A stretch of DNA of 24,642 nt, taken from positions 1-24,642 of the IMG/VR virus record IMGVR_UViG_3300009537_000164; one strand, given 5' to 3'. Origin of the DNA: a virus. Both the position numbers and the translations under genes were made by a program. How positions within the stretch are numbered: position 1 is the stretch's first letter; each line of letters begins with the position of its first letter. The notes below the pieces were generated by a model. That model did not search any database. It had not been told where the DNA came from and worked only from the letters and a program-made list of their open reading frames with translations. Shown here in pieces: positions 15,409 through 22,252 of this stretch.

Positions 15409-16337
15409 TAAGTACCCCCATCCGCAAACCCGCCCGGTTTGTCCAGTTGTTGCAGTTGTATATCGTCCAGTATATCGGTCCTGCTTTGCGTCCAACATCT
15501 ACAATTAACATGTGCCGGGGGATTAAAATACCTTTTACCATCCCCGCCGGTGAACTCGGCGTTTATCTTTACGCTTTTACCGTTTAGCGGGCCGCAAATC
15601 GGACAAACCAAATCATCCTGATTGGCAAACCATGTTTTAATAACCGTTACGCCTTCGTGTTCCTGGGCCAACGCTTCCCCGGCCAATTGCTGACCTTGTG
15701 CAAACATGCGAGTTAATTCTGTTACCGCTATACGTTCCAATCTATAATCTTCAAACACCCCGCTTAACCCGAACATAACATCATTAACCGTTACGGCCCT
15801 ATTCCCAACAAAATTGAACAACGTATTTCTTAAGGCTTGCTGCGTGGTTTGGTCCAATAGGTCAAACCAACCTTGGGCGCCCTCGTCGCCAGTGATATAA
15901 GTATTTAACCATTTTATCGCCGCGGTTCTCGGTCCCGCGGCGTCAATCCCAATCGGGACCGACGACAAAAAAAGATCTGTGCCTAAATTTAAACCCTCTA
16001 GCAGAACGGACCCGACCTTTTTATCTATATTTGGATCATCCCAAATGCTGCCGGGTAAATTTTCTATGATTTCCTCGACCCGGTCGCCGTCGGCCTTGGT
16101 ATATCGGGCCTTTCGATCCGGGTATTTAAACTCCATATACTTCCTTAAACGGCGGCGCTGGCCATTAAAGCGCTGCCTTAATCTGCGCTGCAACTTATCT
16201 TCGAGCGCGTGTTTCTCTTTGCGTCCGGGTTCCCTGGGATCTCGGCGCTTATACTCGGCCGGTATATAAATCCCCCTGGCCTTTAACCAGTCGGCTGTCT
16301 TGTCGATCATGACGTTAATATCAACGTCGTTAGTCAT
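15408..16337 (-). CDS. Minor head protein, Mu gpF / SPP1 gp7 family
   Basis: The 309-residue protein has a basic helical N-terminal part (35-75, RREPGRK-like and very Arg-rich) and the typical C-terminal domain. ITVTELTRMFAQGQ-like helix residues (about 220-235) are followed by VIKTWFANQDDLVCPICGPL (two Cys of the metal or turn motif) and, near the end, NPPAHVNCRCW, the family signature. These proteins associate with the portal and enter the procapsid early. The start overlaps the portal stop as ATGA, so the two are translationally coupled. Confidence 0.85.
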   Translation of the reverse strand: MTNDVDINVMIDKTADWLKARGIYIPAEYKRRDPREPGRKEKHALEDKLQRRLRQRFNGQRRRLRKYMEFKYPDRKARYTKADGDRVEEIIENLPGSIWDDPNIDKKVGSVLLEGLNLGTDLFLSSVPIGIDAAGPRTAAIKWLNTYITGDEGAQGWFDLLDQTTQQALRNTLFNFVGNRAVTVNDVMFGLSGVFEDYRLERIAVTELTRMFAQGQQLAGEALAQEHEGVTVIKTWFANQDDLVCPICGPLNGKSVKINAEFTGGDGKRYFNPPAHVNCRCWTQSRTDILDDIQLQQLDKPGGFADGGT

Positions 16338-17830
16338 TTTTTGCCCCTTTGTTGGTCAATAAGTGACAATAACGCGTCGCGTATTTCGGTAATTTGGGGG
16401 TCAAATATTAATGGGGATTTTCTCCCCACCCCCCCCCACAGGGACATTAACTCATCTTGCTCGACGGCCTCAAGGTATTTAAATCTAAATTCGTCCAACT
16501 TTTCGGCCTTGCCCTCGGTAACGCGCTTGCGGGCATAACGGTTAAACTGTTCTCTTTCCTTGGCCTTTAGGTCGCCGCCTGGCGCCTCAAACGTTTCTAT
16601 ACTCGGGATTTCCGTCCCGTTTTGGGACGCCGCACCCTTTGCCAATTCTAAAACCGTCATTTTGTCCCGTTCGTCGCCTAATGGCGCGTCCCCGTATTGT
16701 TTGGCCCGGACTTCCTCGATTGTATGGGTCCGCTCATACGCCTTTTGTTCCTCCAATTTAAGGTTACGATCCGATTGACGAACGTCCTCAAATCGGCCGA
16801 CAAGATTTTTGCCATATAGGGGTAAAAGATCGTTTGTTATCTTTTCGGCAAACGCTGTTAAAATTGGGTAAACGGATAACTCATAAAAAGCGGCCCGGCC
16901 GCTTTTGCTGTTGGCCTCGGTAGAATTGACCGCTAACCAACTATTTAACCCCGGCGCCAACCATGTAAATATTTCCTCCTTATTCATGTTACGACCCTCA
17001 ATAAATTGCATTTCGGCCTGGGTCAATCCGTTTTGGACCCACTCCACCCCGCCCTTACCGGCCCCCCTGATTAACATTAATTCCCGGGCCTTGGCGCGGC
17101 GTTCGATCTCATCTCGTATTTTATCCCATTCTGTTTGTTCGACCATGTCGGCAAAAGCAAAAAAGCCGGGTATTTTACCGCCCTCGCCTTGAAAGTATTG
17201 GGTATTATGCTGCTGCATTGCCAGATCGCCGACCGCTACGGTTGAAATTTGGCTTATTTGTGATAATCCAACAAATGAACTGTTTGGGTTAGTCCTCTTA
17301 AGGTGCATTATCATTTGAGGCGGTATAATTATAGGTTCCCCCCCGTCGCCCGGATTGTACGCGTACCCCTTAACATATAACTTGCCGTCGGGTATTGGTT
17401 CGATCATATATGACGGTATGGTCCACATTTCAACCGGCGCCCCTGTTTGACTTGGTGTATTAAGCCAGGTATAGGCATTGCCGGTTAATTTTAAAAATGA
17501 TATTTGATTACTCAAATACTCAAACCGGCTTTCTAGCGGGTTTGGTTTACCTAATAGGACCTCGAACGGATGGGCCTCGACTCCTTCCTCCCCTTCGCCA
17601 TCCTTGGCAAATACGTTAAACTCGGTCGGCGCTGCCGTTTCGGCAACTGTGTTAATTGCTATAGCAACCCAAGTTAATTTTGTGTACAAATCGGCCTGAT
17701 TTCTCGCCGTGTACAACGACGGCATATTGTATTCACCCCCCGACGCCATGCGGGCAAATAGGGCCGGGGATTGGGTTACTAGTGTCTTTGCGGCCTGGGC
17801 GGTTTGTCTAAATCTGTCAAAAAATCCCAT
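16334..17830 (-). CDS. Portal protein, HK97 type
   Basis: The 498-residue protein forms the dodecameric DNA channel. The N-terminus (MGFFDRFRQTAQAAKTLV) and the early helix YTKLTWVAIAINTVAETAA (about 48-66) are typical of HK97-like portals, as are HPFEVLLGKPNP (84-95), FEYLSNQISFLKLTGNAYTW (about 102-121) and the conserved central region with a Gly-Ala-Gly loop and Asn-Glu-Ala-Asn-like motif (VNSTEANSKSGR). It lies between terminase and minor head protein. GAGGT precedes the start. A run of nine G on the coding strand (plus 16429-16437) encodes WGGV near the C-terminus without disturbing the frame. Confidence 0.88.
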   Translation of the reverse strand: MGFFDRFRQTAQAAKTLVTQSPALFARMASGGEYNMPSLYTARNQADLYTKLTWVAIAINTVAETAAPTEFNVFAKDGEGEEGVEAHPFEVLLGKPNPLESRFEYLSNQISFLKLTGNAYTWLNTPSQTGAPVEMWTIPSYMIEPIPDGKLYVKGYAYNPGDGGEPIIIPPQMIMHLKRTNPNSSFVGLSQISQISTVAVGDLAMQQHNTQYFQGEGGKIPGFFAFADMVEQTEWDKIRDEIERRAKARELMLIRGAGKGGVEWVQNGLTQAEMQFIEGRNMNKEEIFTWLAPGLNSWLAVNSTEANSKSGRAAFYELSVYPILTAFAEKITNDLLPLYGKNLVGRFEDVRQSDRNLKLEEQKAYERTHTIEEVRAKQYGDAPLGDERDKMTVLELAKGAASQNGTEIPSIETFEAPGGDLKAKEREQFNRYARKRVTEGKAEKLDEFRFKYLEAVEQDELMSLWGGVGRKSPLIFDPQITEIRDALLSLIDQQRGKK

Positions 17831-17851
17831 GATATTTTATTACCTCAATAA

Positions 17852-19435
17852 TTAATTATTACTAATAAACGATATTAACCCCGACGCCGCGGGGCGGTTC
17901 CTCAAATCGTGCCATGCCCAATAGGCCGCATCGGCCAGGTCCAGGGGCTTGTTTGGGAAACGCATTAATGCCTTTTCTAGGGCGCCATGCGTCCCCCGGA
18001 CATGCACGATTGTCCCCCGTTCGTAGTCGGCTAACATTTGCAACCCTCGGTGCACCTTGGATCCATGCCCTGCACCCGCTTTGTCATCTTTGAACCCCGG
18101 GATAATGTCGGCGGGTCTATAATCTGGTTGACCCGGCTGGCCTATATGTGTGCTAATCAATAATCCCTCTTTTATTAAACCCTGAATAACGCGGGCGTAT
18201 ACGCTTCGCCAGGTATCCCCGCCTTGGTCCGTTTCTACCCCAACCGAAACGGCGCCCAATTCATGCGCCTTTAATATCGCTCGCCTTAATATATCCTCCG
18301 GGGTCGTTATTTGCTCAAAGCTGTATAACCGGTATATTTTGCCGTTGGGGCCTAATCCGTCGGCCTGGATGGCCATACAGTCGCTTTTATCCGTTGATGT
18401 AACGGCCGGATCCACCCACACGGCAACACGCGTTAATGGCGGCACATCGTTAAAATCAATATGATTAAATTCGATATGGTCATAAAAGCCGCCGGTCCGA
18501 TTAACTTCATGCTGCGCCTCCCTTAAAAATGCCGTTGGTCCCATTGTGTTAATTTGTTCTTCTACAACGCTTAACCCCTGTCCTTGCGGCCAGGTTGGCG
18601 TTCCACCAGTAACAGTATAATGCCCGGCGGCGTCCTGTTTATAGGTCAACCCGTCAACAGCAACGTATGGCCCCGATACCTTGCGCCTTAATAGGAACTC
18701 GGCCCGGCCGTCTACCAGTTGGGACATAACCCCATCAGGGACTATTAGATTTTGAATAAATAAAACGATAACATCCGGGGACCCGGCCGGTATAATGTTC
18801 TGGGTTATAATCTCAATTTTCTTCTCGGTCGTTTTTGGGCTATCGTGGCGGCTGTCAATGTCATCTAAAATTATAATATCCGGGCGGGCCTCAACCTGCT
18901 TAACCCCCCGCGTGGCCTTATCTAACCCCATGGCGTCTATCGTGTACCCCTGGGACGTTACCAACCTTGCCCGGCGCCAACCTTTAGACGCGCCATACTT
19001 CCCGACCGCCCGGTCGGATAGTCCGGGGTAATAATATTTTACCTCTTTGCTTTCTAGCAAATCGGCGATATTTTGTACTGACTTGTCGCTATTCTCCTGG
19101 GTTTCCCGAACATACCAACAATAACGCCGCCCGGCATGGGCGCCAAACTCCACGGCGGCCGCCTCGGCCCCGGTCGATTTCCCCCCGCCCCTCGGCCAAA
19201 TTGCCATAGAAGCGGGGACCACCTCGGGGTCCCTGTCGATTATTGATTTTACCCACGTCCAAAACTCGACATGATAAACGCTAAACCCCTTCGAGAATAA
19301 GCGGGGATAAACCAGGGTTAACCCGGTCAAATAATCGGGGGGCAACGATCCCCCGGCTCTGGAATTTATAACCCGCTTAAGTTTATCTAATTCCAGCGAC
19401 TTCAACGCCGGCGGCTGCAAATAATTCTTTAGCAA
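17852..19435 (-). CDS. Terminase large subunit
   Basis: The 527-residue packaging motor has a Walker A motif WPRGGGKST (80-88), a Walker B motif IIILDDID (187-194) and an RNase-H-like nuclease domain with acidic positions in VAVWVDPA (338-344), VGVETDQGG (399-406) and DLADAAYWAW near the C-terminus. It translocates DNA into the prohead and cuts concatemers. No ATG occurs before the conserved region: the longest form begins with TTG at 19435 and overlaps the small terminase gene by 53 bases, with further TTG codons downstream. The exact start is therefore uncertain. Coupling with the small subunit gene is likely. Confidence 0.9.
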   Translation of the reverse strand: MLKNYLQPPALKSLELDKLKRVINSRAGGSLPPDYLTGLTLVYPRLFSKGFSVYHVEFWTWVKSIIDRDPEVVPASMAIWPRGGGKSTGAEAAAVEFGAHAGRRYCWYVRETQENSDKSVQNIADLLESKEVKYYYPGLSDRAVGKYGASKGWRRARLVTSQGYTIDAMGLDKATRGVKQVEARPDIIILDDIDSRHDSPKTTEKKIEIITQNIIPAGSPDVIVLFIQNLIVPDGVMSQLVDGRAEFLLRRKVSGPYVAVDGLTYKQDAAGHYTVTGGTPTWPQGQGLSVVEEQINTMGPTAFLREAQHEVNRTGGFYDHIEFNHIDFNDVPPLTRVAVWVDPAVTSTDKSDCMAIQADGLGPNGKIYRLYSFEQITTPEDILRRAILKAHELGAVSVGVETDQGGDTWRSVYARVIQGLIKEGLLISTHIGQPGQPDYRPADIIPGFKDDKAGAGHGSKVHRGLQMLADYERGTIVHVRGTHGALEKALMRFPNKPLDLADAAYWAWHDLRNRPAASGLISFISNN

Positions 19436-19889
19436 GATTAACGCCTAATTCTTTAATAGCATCTTTGTATATTAATTCTCCGTTTTGGATCAACTCCACA
19501 ACCTGCGCCCTGTACATATCTATAGCGCCCGTTTCCAGCATGGCAGCCTCTAGGCGGGTAACGCGGCCCCAACGCTCGGGGAAACGCCGTTCCAAAATAA
19601 AGGCCGCTGCCCGCCATTGGGAGGGATCCAACTGTGCGGCCTGGGCGATAGTTGCGGCTAGTAAATATTCCCCCTCGCCCTCTGCTTGCTTTAAAGCCTC
19701 TAAAAACTCTAAAAATCTAGGATCTCCGTCCTCGGCTTTCTTTTTCCAATTGTAAAATGTCGCCGCGGACACTCCGGCAGCGTTTGCCGCCTGTTCGTAT
19801 GTCAACCCAAACCGTACGCCCTTAGCGATAACATCTATCGCCGTGTTAGTTAATTTTGATCTTCGTCCCCCCCTGTTTTTTTTGGTCAT
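19383..19889 (-). CDS. Terminase small subunit
   Basis: The 168-residue protein recognises packaging sites and hands DNA to the large subunit. Its N-terminus is basic (MTKKNRGGRRSKL) and carries a helix-turn-helix of the homeodomain-like type: YEQAANAAGVSAATFYNWKK (35-54). The rest is helical, with WRAAAFILERRFPERWG (93-109) typical of small terminases, and a C-terminal helical tail for oligomerisation. The gene directly precedes and overlaps the large subunit. GAAGGG precedes the ATG at 19889. Confidence 0.85.
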   Translation of the reverse strand: MTKKNRGGRRSKLTNTAIDVIAKGVRFGLTYEQAANAAGVSAATFYNWKKKAEDGDPRFLEFLEALKQAEGEGEYLLAATIAQAAQLDPSQWRAAAFILERRFPERWGRVTRLEAAMLETGAIDMYRAQVVELIQNGELIYKDAIKELGVNLAKELFAAAGVEVAGIR

Positions 19890-19917
19890 GCTGGCAACCC
19901 TTCATTAAATAGGTTTT

Positions 19918-19949
19918 GATCGGCCCCGGGCAGTAGTTCGGGGCCGATC
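19918..19949. other. Intergenic hairpin without U-run
   Basis: GATCGGCCCCG (19918-19928) pairs perfectly with CGGGGCCGATC (19939-19949) around a ten-base loop. It separates the holin-like gene from small terminase. No T-run follows on either strand, so it may be a stability or pausing element rather than a terminator. It could also be a packaging or terminase recognition feature because it lies next to the terminase genes. Confidence 0.5.
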
Positions 19950-19965
19950 CGTGGTATCCCTGTTT

Positions 19966-20313
19966 TTACGGGGATAATTTCAGATTTCTAAACACCTCTT
20001 TAGCCAATGCCTTATAAACCGCAATAACAAAGGCCACGGCCTGCAATATAACAAAAACGACGCCGTTTATATAATCCTGCAATAATAAGAGGGATCCGGC
20101 CGGGTCCGCAGCGTCCCAACCTGGGGGGCTAAAGGCCGCATAATCCGGGGCCGACCAGAACAAACCAAACACGGCCGCAACGACCAGGGACAACCAGGTT
20201 AAAAAACGCCTCGATAGGGGCTTATTCAATCGGGCCGCCAACAACTTAACAACCTGAACAATCACAACGGCCACAAACGACAAAACGCTTAACTGCTGTA
20301 AACTCAAACTCAT
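19966..20313 (-). CDS. Three-helix membrane protein, holin-like
   Basis: The 115-residue protein has three predicted membrane segments (about 8-26, 38-54 and 83-101) separated by a basic loop (RLNKPLSRR) and a Pro/Asp-rich loop (SAPDYAAFSPPGWD), with a charged C-terminal tail. Size and topology match class I holins. It is unusual in lying before the terminase genes, 18 kb from the endolysin, as the first gene behind a strong regulated promoter. It may be a holin, an antiholin to the XhlA-like protein, or a membrane protein for another step. AGGAG precedes the start. Confidence 0.65.
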   Translation of the reverse strand: MSLSLQQLSVLSFVAVVIVQVVKLLAARLNKPLSRRFLTWLSLVVAAVFGLFWSAPDYAAFSPPGWDAADPAGSLLLLQDYINGVVFVILQAVAFVIAVYKALAKEVFRNLKLSP

Positions 20314-20334
20314 TTTATAAAACTCCTAGGATAT

Positions 20335-20362
20335 TTAAAAAAAATAGGCGCTTTTTAGCGCC
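20335..20362 (-). terminator. Intrinsic terminator in the leader of the holin-like gene
   Basis: On the minus strand GGCGCT and AGCGCC pair around a four-base A loop, followed by TATTTTTTTT. This is a textbook intrinsic terminator, yet it lies between the promoter at 20427-20455 and the start codon at 20313, so most transcripts should end there unless antitermination occurs. The ribosome binding site (AGGAG) lies just after the U-run. Confidence 0.75.
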
Positions 20363-20388
20363 CCGTCGGGTAGATCCGGTCTTGGGGT
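20362..20388 (-). promoter_or_regulatory. Conserved leader block, copy 2
   Basis: This segment matches 14863-14889 at 23 of 27 bases (minus-strand core ACCCCAAGACCGGAT) and again lies between promoter and terminator. The differences are four single substitutions and no gaps. Confidence 0.6.
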
Positions 20389-20426
20389 ATTATCTCATTT
20401 TTTTGCCTACCTTTCACATATACCCC

Positions 20427-20455
20427 ATTATAAGGGTTTTTTATCCCCGTTGCAA
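20427..20455 (-). promoter_or_regulatory. Late promoter upstream of the holin-like gene and terminase
   Basis: On the minus strand TTGCAA and TATAAT stand 17 bases apart. The spacer shares GATAAAAAACCCT with the capsid-gene promoter. It also contains CGGGGAT next to the -35 box, which matches a half-site of the replication iterons (ATCCCCGTTG is shared with the iteron at 23109-23123 and its flank). The start would be near 20420, giving a leader of about 107 bases. This is probably the first promoter of the late operon. Confidence 0.75.
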
Positions 20456-20562
20456 CCTTTACCCCCTCTTTAAACATGTCTATTTTGTTGCCTGGGTGTA
20501 CGTGGGGGAACTTTGGGGCTTTGTATACCTTTATTATATACGTCCCTCTAAACGCCGTTTTA

Positions 20563-20571
20563 TGTTATACT
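20563..20571 (+). promoter_or_regulatory. Extended -10 element facing module A from the left
   Basis: TGTTATACT on the plus strand faces into module A, opposite to the minus-strand element at 20710-20718. No convincing -35 box is present. Together the two would transcribe the hairpins convergently. Confidence 0.3.
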
Positions 20572-20585
20572 TAATTTCTCCTCCT

Positions 20586-20703
20586 AAAATGGGCGCTAAT
20601 TCTGCCGGCTGAAACCGGCAGGGTTGGCGCCCTAATTCTTTAATCCAAACGGCCCCGTATGCTGATCGGGGGCCGTTTGGTCCAAATAAAGGAATTTTTC
20701 ACC
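20586..20703 (-). ncRNA. Putative small RNA, module A (two hairpins, terminator)
   Basis: An extended -10 element TGTTATAAT (20718-20710) would start a transcript near 20703. It carries the 14-base box AAAAATTCCTTTAT (20699-20686), a 12-bp perfect hairpin (CCAAACGGCCCC 645-656 with 669-680 of the 20 kb block), an A/T-rich linker, and a second hairpin with outer stem GGGCGC (20591-20596 with 20627-20632) and inner stem CTGCCGG (20602-20608 with 20615-20621), followed by ATTTTAGGAGG. The layout is shared with module B although the stem sequences differ, which is the mark of conserved RNA structure. No -35 box is evident. Confidence 0.45.
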
Positions 20704-20721
20704 ATTAAAATTATAACACCG

Positions 20722-20750
20722 TTTACGTTTCGGCGTTTTGGTGCTATAAT
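20722..20750 (+). promoter_or_regulatory. Plus-strand promoter facing module B
   Basis: TTTACG and TATAAT are 17 bases apart, and TGC precedes the -10 box as an extended element. It faces into module B and is back to back with the minus-strand promoter of module A, so the two share a 28-base region. Confidence 0.4.
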
Positions 20751-20763
20751 GTAATTACCTCCT

Positions 20764-20876
20764 AAAAACGGCCGCCGGCCTTGGTTCCCGCCAGGGTCGG
20801 CGGCCCTATCTTTTAAAAGGTTAGCCGCCCGGCTTACTGGTCCAGGCGGCTAACCGATCATAAAGGAATTTTTACC
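20764..20876 (-). ncRNA. Putative small RNA, module B (two hairpins, terminator)
   Basis: The -10 element TGCTATAAT (20891-20883) with TTAACG 18 bases upstream would start a transcript near 20876. It contains the box AAAAATTCCTTTAT (20873-20860), an 11-bp perfect hairpin (20819-20829 with 20845-20855), a short A/T linker, and a 15-16 bp hairpin (20770-20805) followed by GTTTTTAGGAGG, a good intrinsic terminator. Predicted length is about 113 nt. Box identity with module A is exact over 14 and 10 bases, while the hairpin bases are different. Confidence 0.5.
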
Positions 20877-20908
20877 GACTAAATTATAGCATTGTTTTTA
20901 ATCTTGCG

Positions 20909-21091
20909 TTAACCCTCCTTGTCCTTCGGGGCGGCCTTTGACTGGACTACCTCAATAAATTTTAAAATACCGGCGCGTATTATTATTGTTATCGAATAAT
21001 TACCGGTCGTTTTTCTCAACTCCCTAGATATAGCTAGGACCTCTTTTATATCGCTGTCTTTTATGGGTTGGGCGTCGTTTTTATCTCTCAT
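20909..21091 (-). CDS. Small basic-acidic protein, unknown
   Basis: From ATG 21091 the product has 60 residues; GAGGGG lies upstream and the start overlaps the previous stop as TAATG. A longer frame to 21139 lies inside the upstream gene. The protein has a charged N-terminus, a helix (SDIKEVLAISRELRKTTG), a strand-like stretch YSITIIIRAGILKFIEVV and a Lys-rich tail. The strand-helix pattern could suit a small DNA-binding ribbon-helix-helix-like protein, but no motif is decisive. It precedes the RNA module region. Confidence 0.6.
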   Translation of the reverse strand: MRDKNDAQPIKDSDIKEVLAISRELRKTTGNYSITIIIRAGILKFIEVVQSKAAPKDKEG

Positions 21092-21900
21092 TATATTAAA
21101 CCCCTCTTTTTTAATTCCTTGGTCGCCCTTTTGGGCCAATCACGGGACGCCCTCGGCTTAATCTGGTATTTTGGGTCCTCGGCAATTTGACGGGGCGACA
21201 TTTTGGCTACACGCCTTAATTCCGTAACTGGTAATTGCCTAAAATCCGTATAGGCATTTTGCGGCACGTTCCCGCCTACTGTGTAATTGTTGCCGGTTCC
21301 TGCCGGCATGTTGCCGGCATGTTGCCGCCCCTCTATTTGTTGTATAACTTGCCGATATGTTGCCCTGTAGCCAATAACCGCCGACGCTGGCAAACCCAAT
21401 AAAACCAATAGCGCCTGGACGATAATAATAACCAGGGCCAAAACAACCGCGCCGGTCCTGGCGCCACCATCTATCAAAACGTCAAGCGAAACGGCAAACT
21501 GCAAGGCGACATTTAAGGAAATTACCGTCAATAAATACGCCCCAAAAATCCAATATACCGGCCTTTCGGGTATCTGGTCCCGGCTGGCCCGGTTGCTTTT
21601 GTTGTGCATTATTACGGTTATCAATGTCCCCGCGCTGGCAAGGCCAACGCACTCAATAGCAACCGCTACGACAGCGGCGCTTAATGTGCTGAACCCCATT
21701 TCGGGGCCGGTTAGATGCTGATAGGATAGCGTAGCTGGGGCCAACGGTGCCGCCCACGGGCCAACGTCTAAAGCCAGGGCAAACAACAACCGGCCAAAAC
21801 GATCGACGACCTCTATTAATTTGTCGAACCCATAAAAAACGGCGTCGAAAATCCAATCTATTAATAATGTTAATATATTCCTTCGGGGCTGCTGATCCAT
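21091..21900 (-). CDS. Four-helix membrane protein with basic C-terminal domain
   Basis: The 269-residue protein has about four membrane segments (38-58, 71-97, 114-138, 150-173), a Gly/Asn-rich linker (195-215) and a basic C-terminal domain (222-269) with a helix-turn-helix-like pattern: VTELRRVAKMSPRQIAED, then KPRASRDWPKRATKELKKRG. That layout recalls membrane-anchored proteins carrying a DNA-binding tail, as in some plasmid-transfer and phage replication factors. Linking replication or transcription complexes to the membrane is a possible role. AAAGGA precedes the start. The linker DNA contains a short tandem repeat (21301-21327). The family is not recognised. Confidence 0.65.
   Translation of the reverse strand: MDQQPRRNILTLLIDWIFDAVFYGFDKLIEVVDRFGRLLFALALDVGPWAAPLAPATLSYQHLTGPEMGFSTLSAAVVAVAIECVGLASAGTLITVIMHNKSNRASRDQIPERPVYWIFGAYLLTVISLNVALQFAVSLDVLIDGGARTGAVVLALVIIIVQALLVLLGLPASAVIGYRATYRQVIQQIEGRQHAGNMPAGTGNNYTVGGNVPQNAYTDFRQLPVTELRRVAKMSPRQIAEDPKYQIKPRASRDWPKRATKELKKRGLI
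21301..21327. repeat. Short tandem repeat in the linker of the membrane protein gene
   Basis: TGCCGGCATGT occurs twice in tandem and is followed by a partial third TGCCG. It encodes part of the Gly/Asn/Met-rich linker. The length could vary by slippage. Confidence 0.6.
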
Positions 21901-21931
21901 TAAGGGTTAATCCTTTACTATGGTTTATGGT

Positions 21932-22252
21932 TTAATCTAAAAATCCCGGTATTTTGTCTTGAGGCAAAAAGCGCCCTTGTACCATTTGGTTTATAGTCAT
22001 AGGTCCCAAACAGGTTAAGCAAAACGACTTTGTGTTTTTTATGTCTTTTATCTTTTTTACCTCCCATATCGCTTTACTTTTACGCAAGTATTTATAATAT
22101 GCCTCGTTGCGGTATTTATACCCGCGGCCCTTTGCAATTATAATGCCGCATACGGTTCTATTTTTATTATTAGGTTTTTGAAAATGCCAAACATGAGTAG
22201 CTTTTATTCTAAGCGCCATTTTAGGGGCTTCTAATCTGTATTTTTTAACCAT
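21932..22252 (-). CDS. Small zinc-binding protein
   Basis: The 106-residue basic protein has THVWHFQKP (19-27), RTVCGI (32-37) and FCLTCLG (77-83). A His-x-n-Cys-Gly followed by Cys-x-x-Cys is the layout of a common class of small phage zinc-ribbon proteins. Lys and Arg are abundant, so nucleic-acid binding is likely. The start overlaps the upstream stop as TAATG. Confidence 0.65.
   Translation of the reverse strand: MVKKYRLEAPKMALRIKATHVWHFQKPNNKNRTVCGIIIAKGRGYKYRNEAYYKYLRKSKAIWEVKKIKDIKNTKSFCLTCLGPMTINQMVQGRFLPQDKIPGFLD

Larger units (their letters stand above)
20314..20908. other. 595-base region without an accepted gene: regulatory and RNA region
   Basis: The region holds, from right to left on the minus strand, two tandem paired-hairpin modules (about 20740-20890 and 20563-20718), a stretch of about 105 bases in which I see nothing firm (20456-20560), the late promoter, and the attenuator leader of the holin-like gene. 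A 40-codon open frame (20355-20477, minus) lies across the promoter and leader but has no ribosome binding site. Confidence 0.8.

Noticed and set aside
16429-16437. G9 run in the portal gene as a frameshift site
   Set aside because: The portal frame continues normally to a coupled stop, and the alternative frames give no sensible extension.
20355-20477. Minus-strand open frame of 40 codons beginning MFKEGVKVATGIKNPYNG
   Set aside because: It has no ribosome binding site and lies exactly across the late promoter, conserved block and terminator. The block is conserved as nucleotides between two places where frames differ, so the coding reading is unlikely.
20382-20612. Plus-strand open frame of 76 codons in the regulatory region
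   Set aside because: It lies antisense to the promoter and leader, has low-complexity aromatic composition and no ribosome binding site.
20909-21900. Membrane protein plus small gene as a toxin-antitoxin pair
   Set aside because: The large protein has four helices and a basic tail unlike known small membrane toxins, and the small one lacks an antitoxin motif. Overlapping starts are the rule in this genome.
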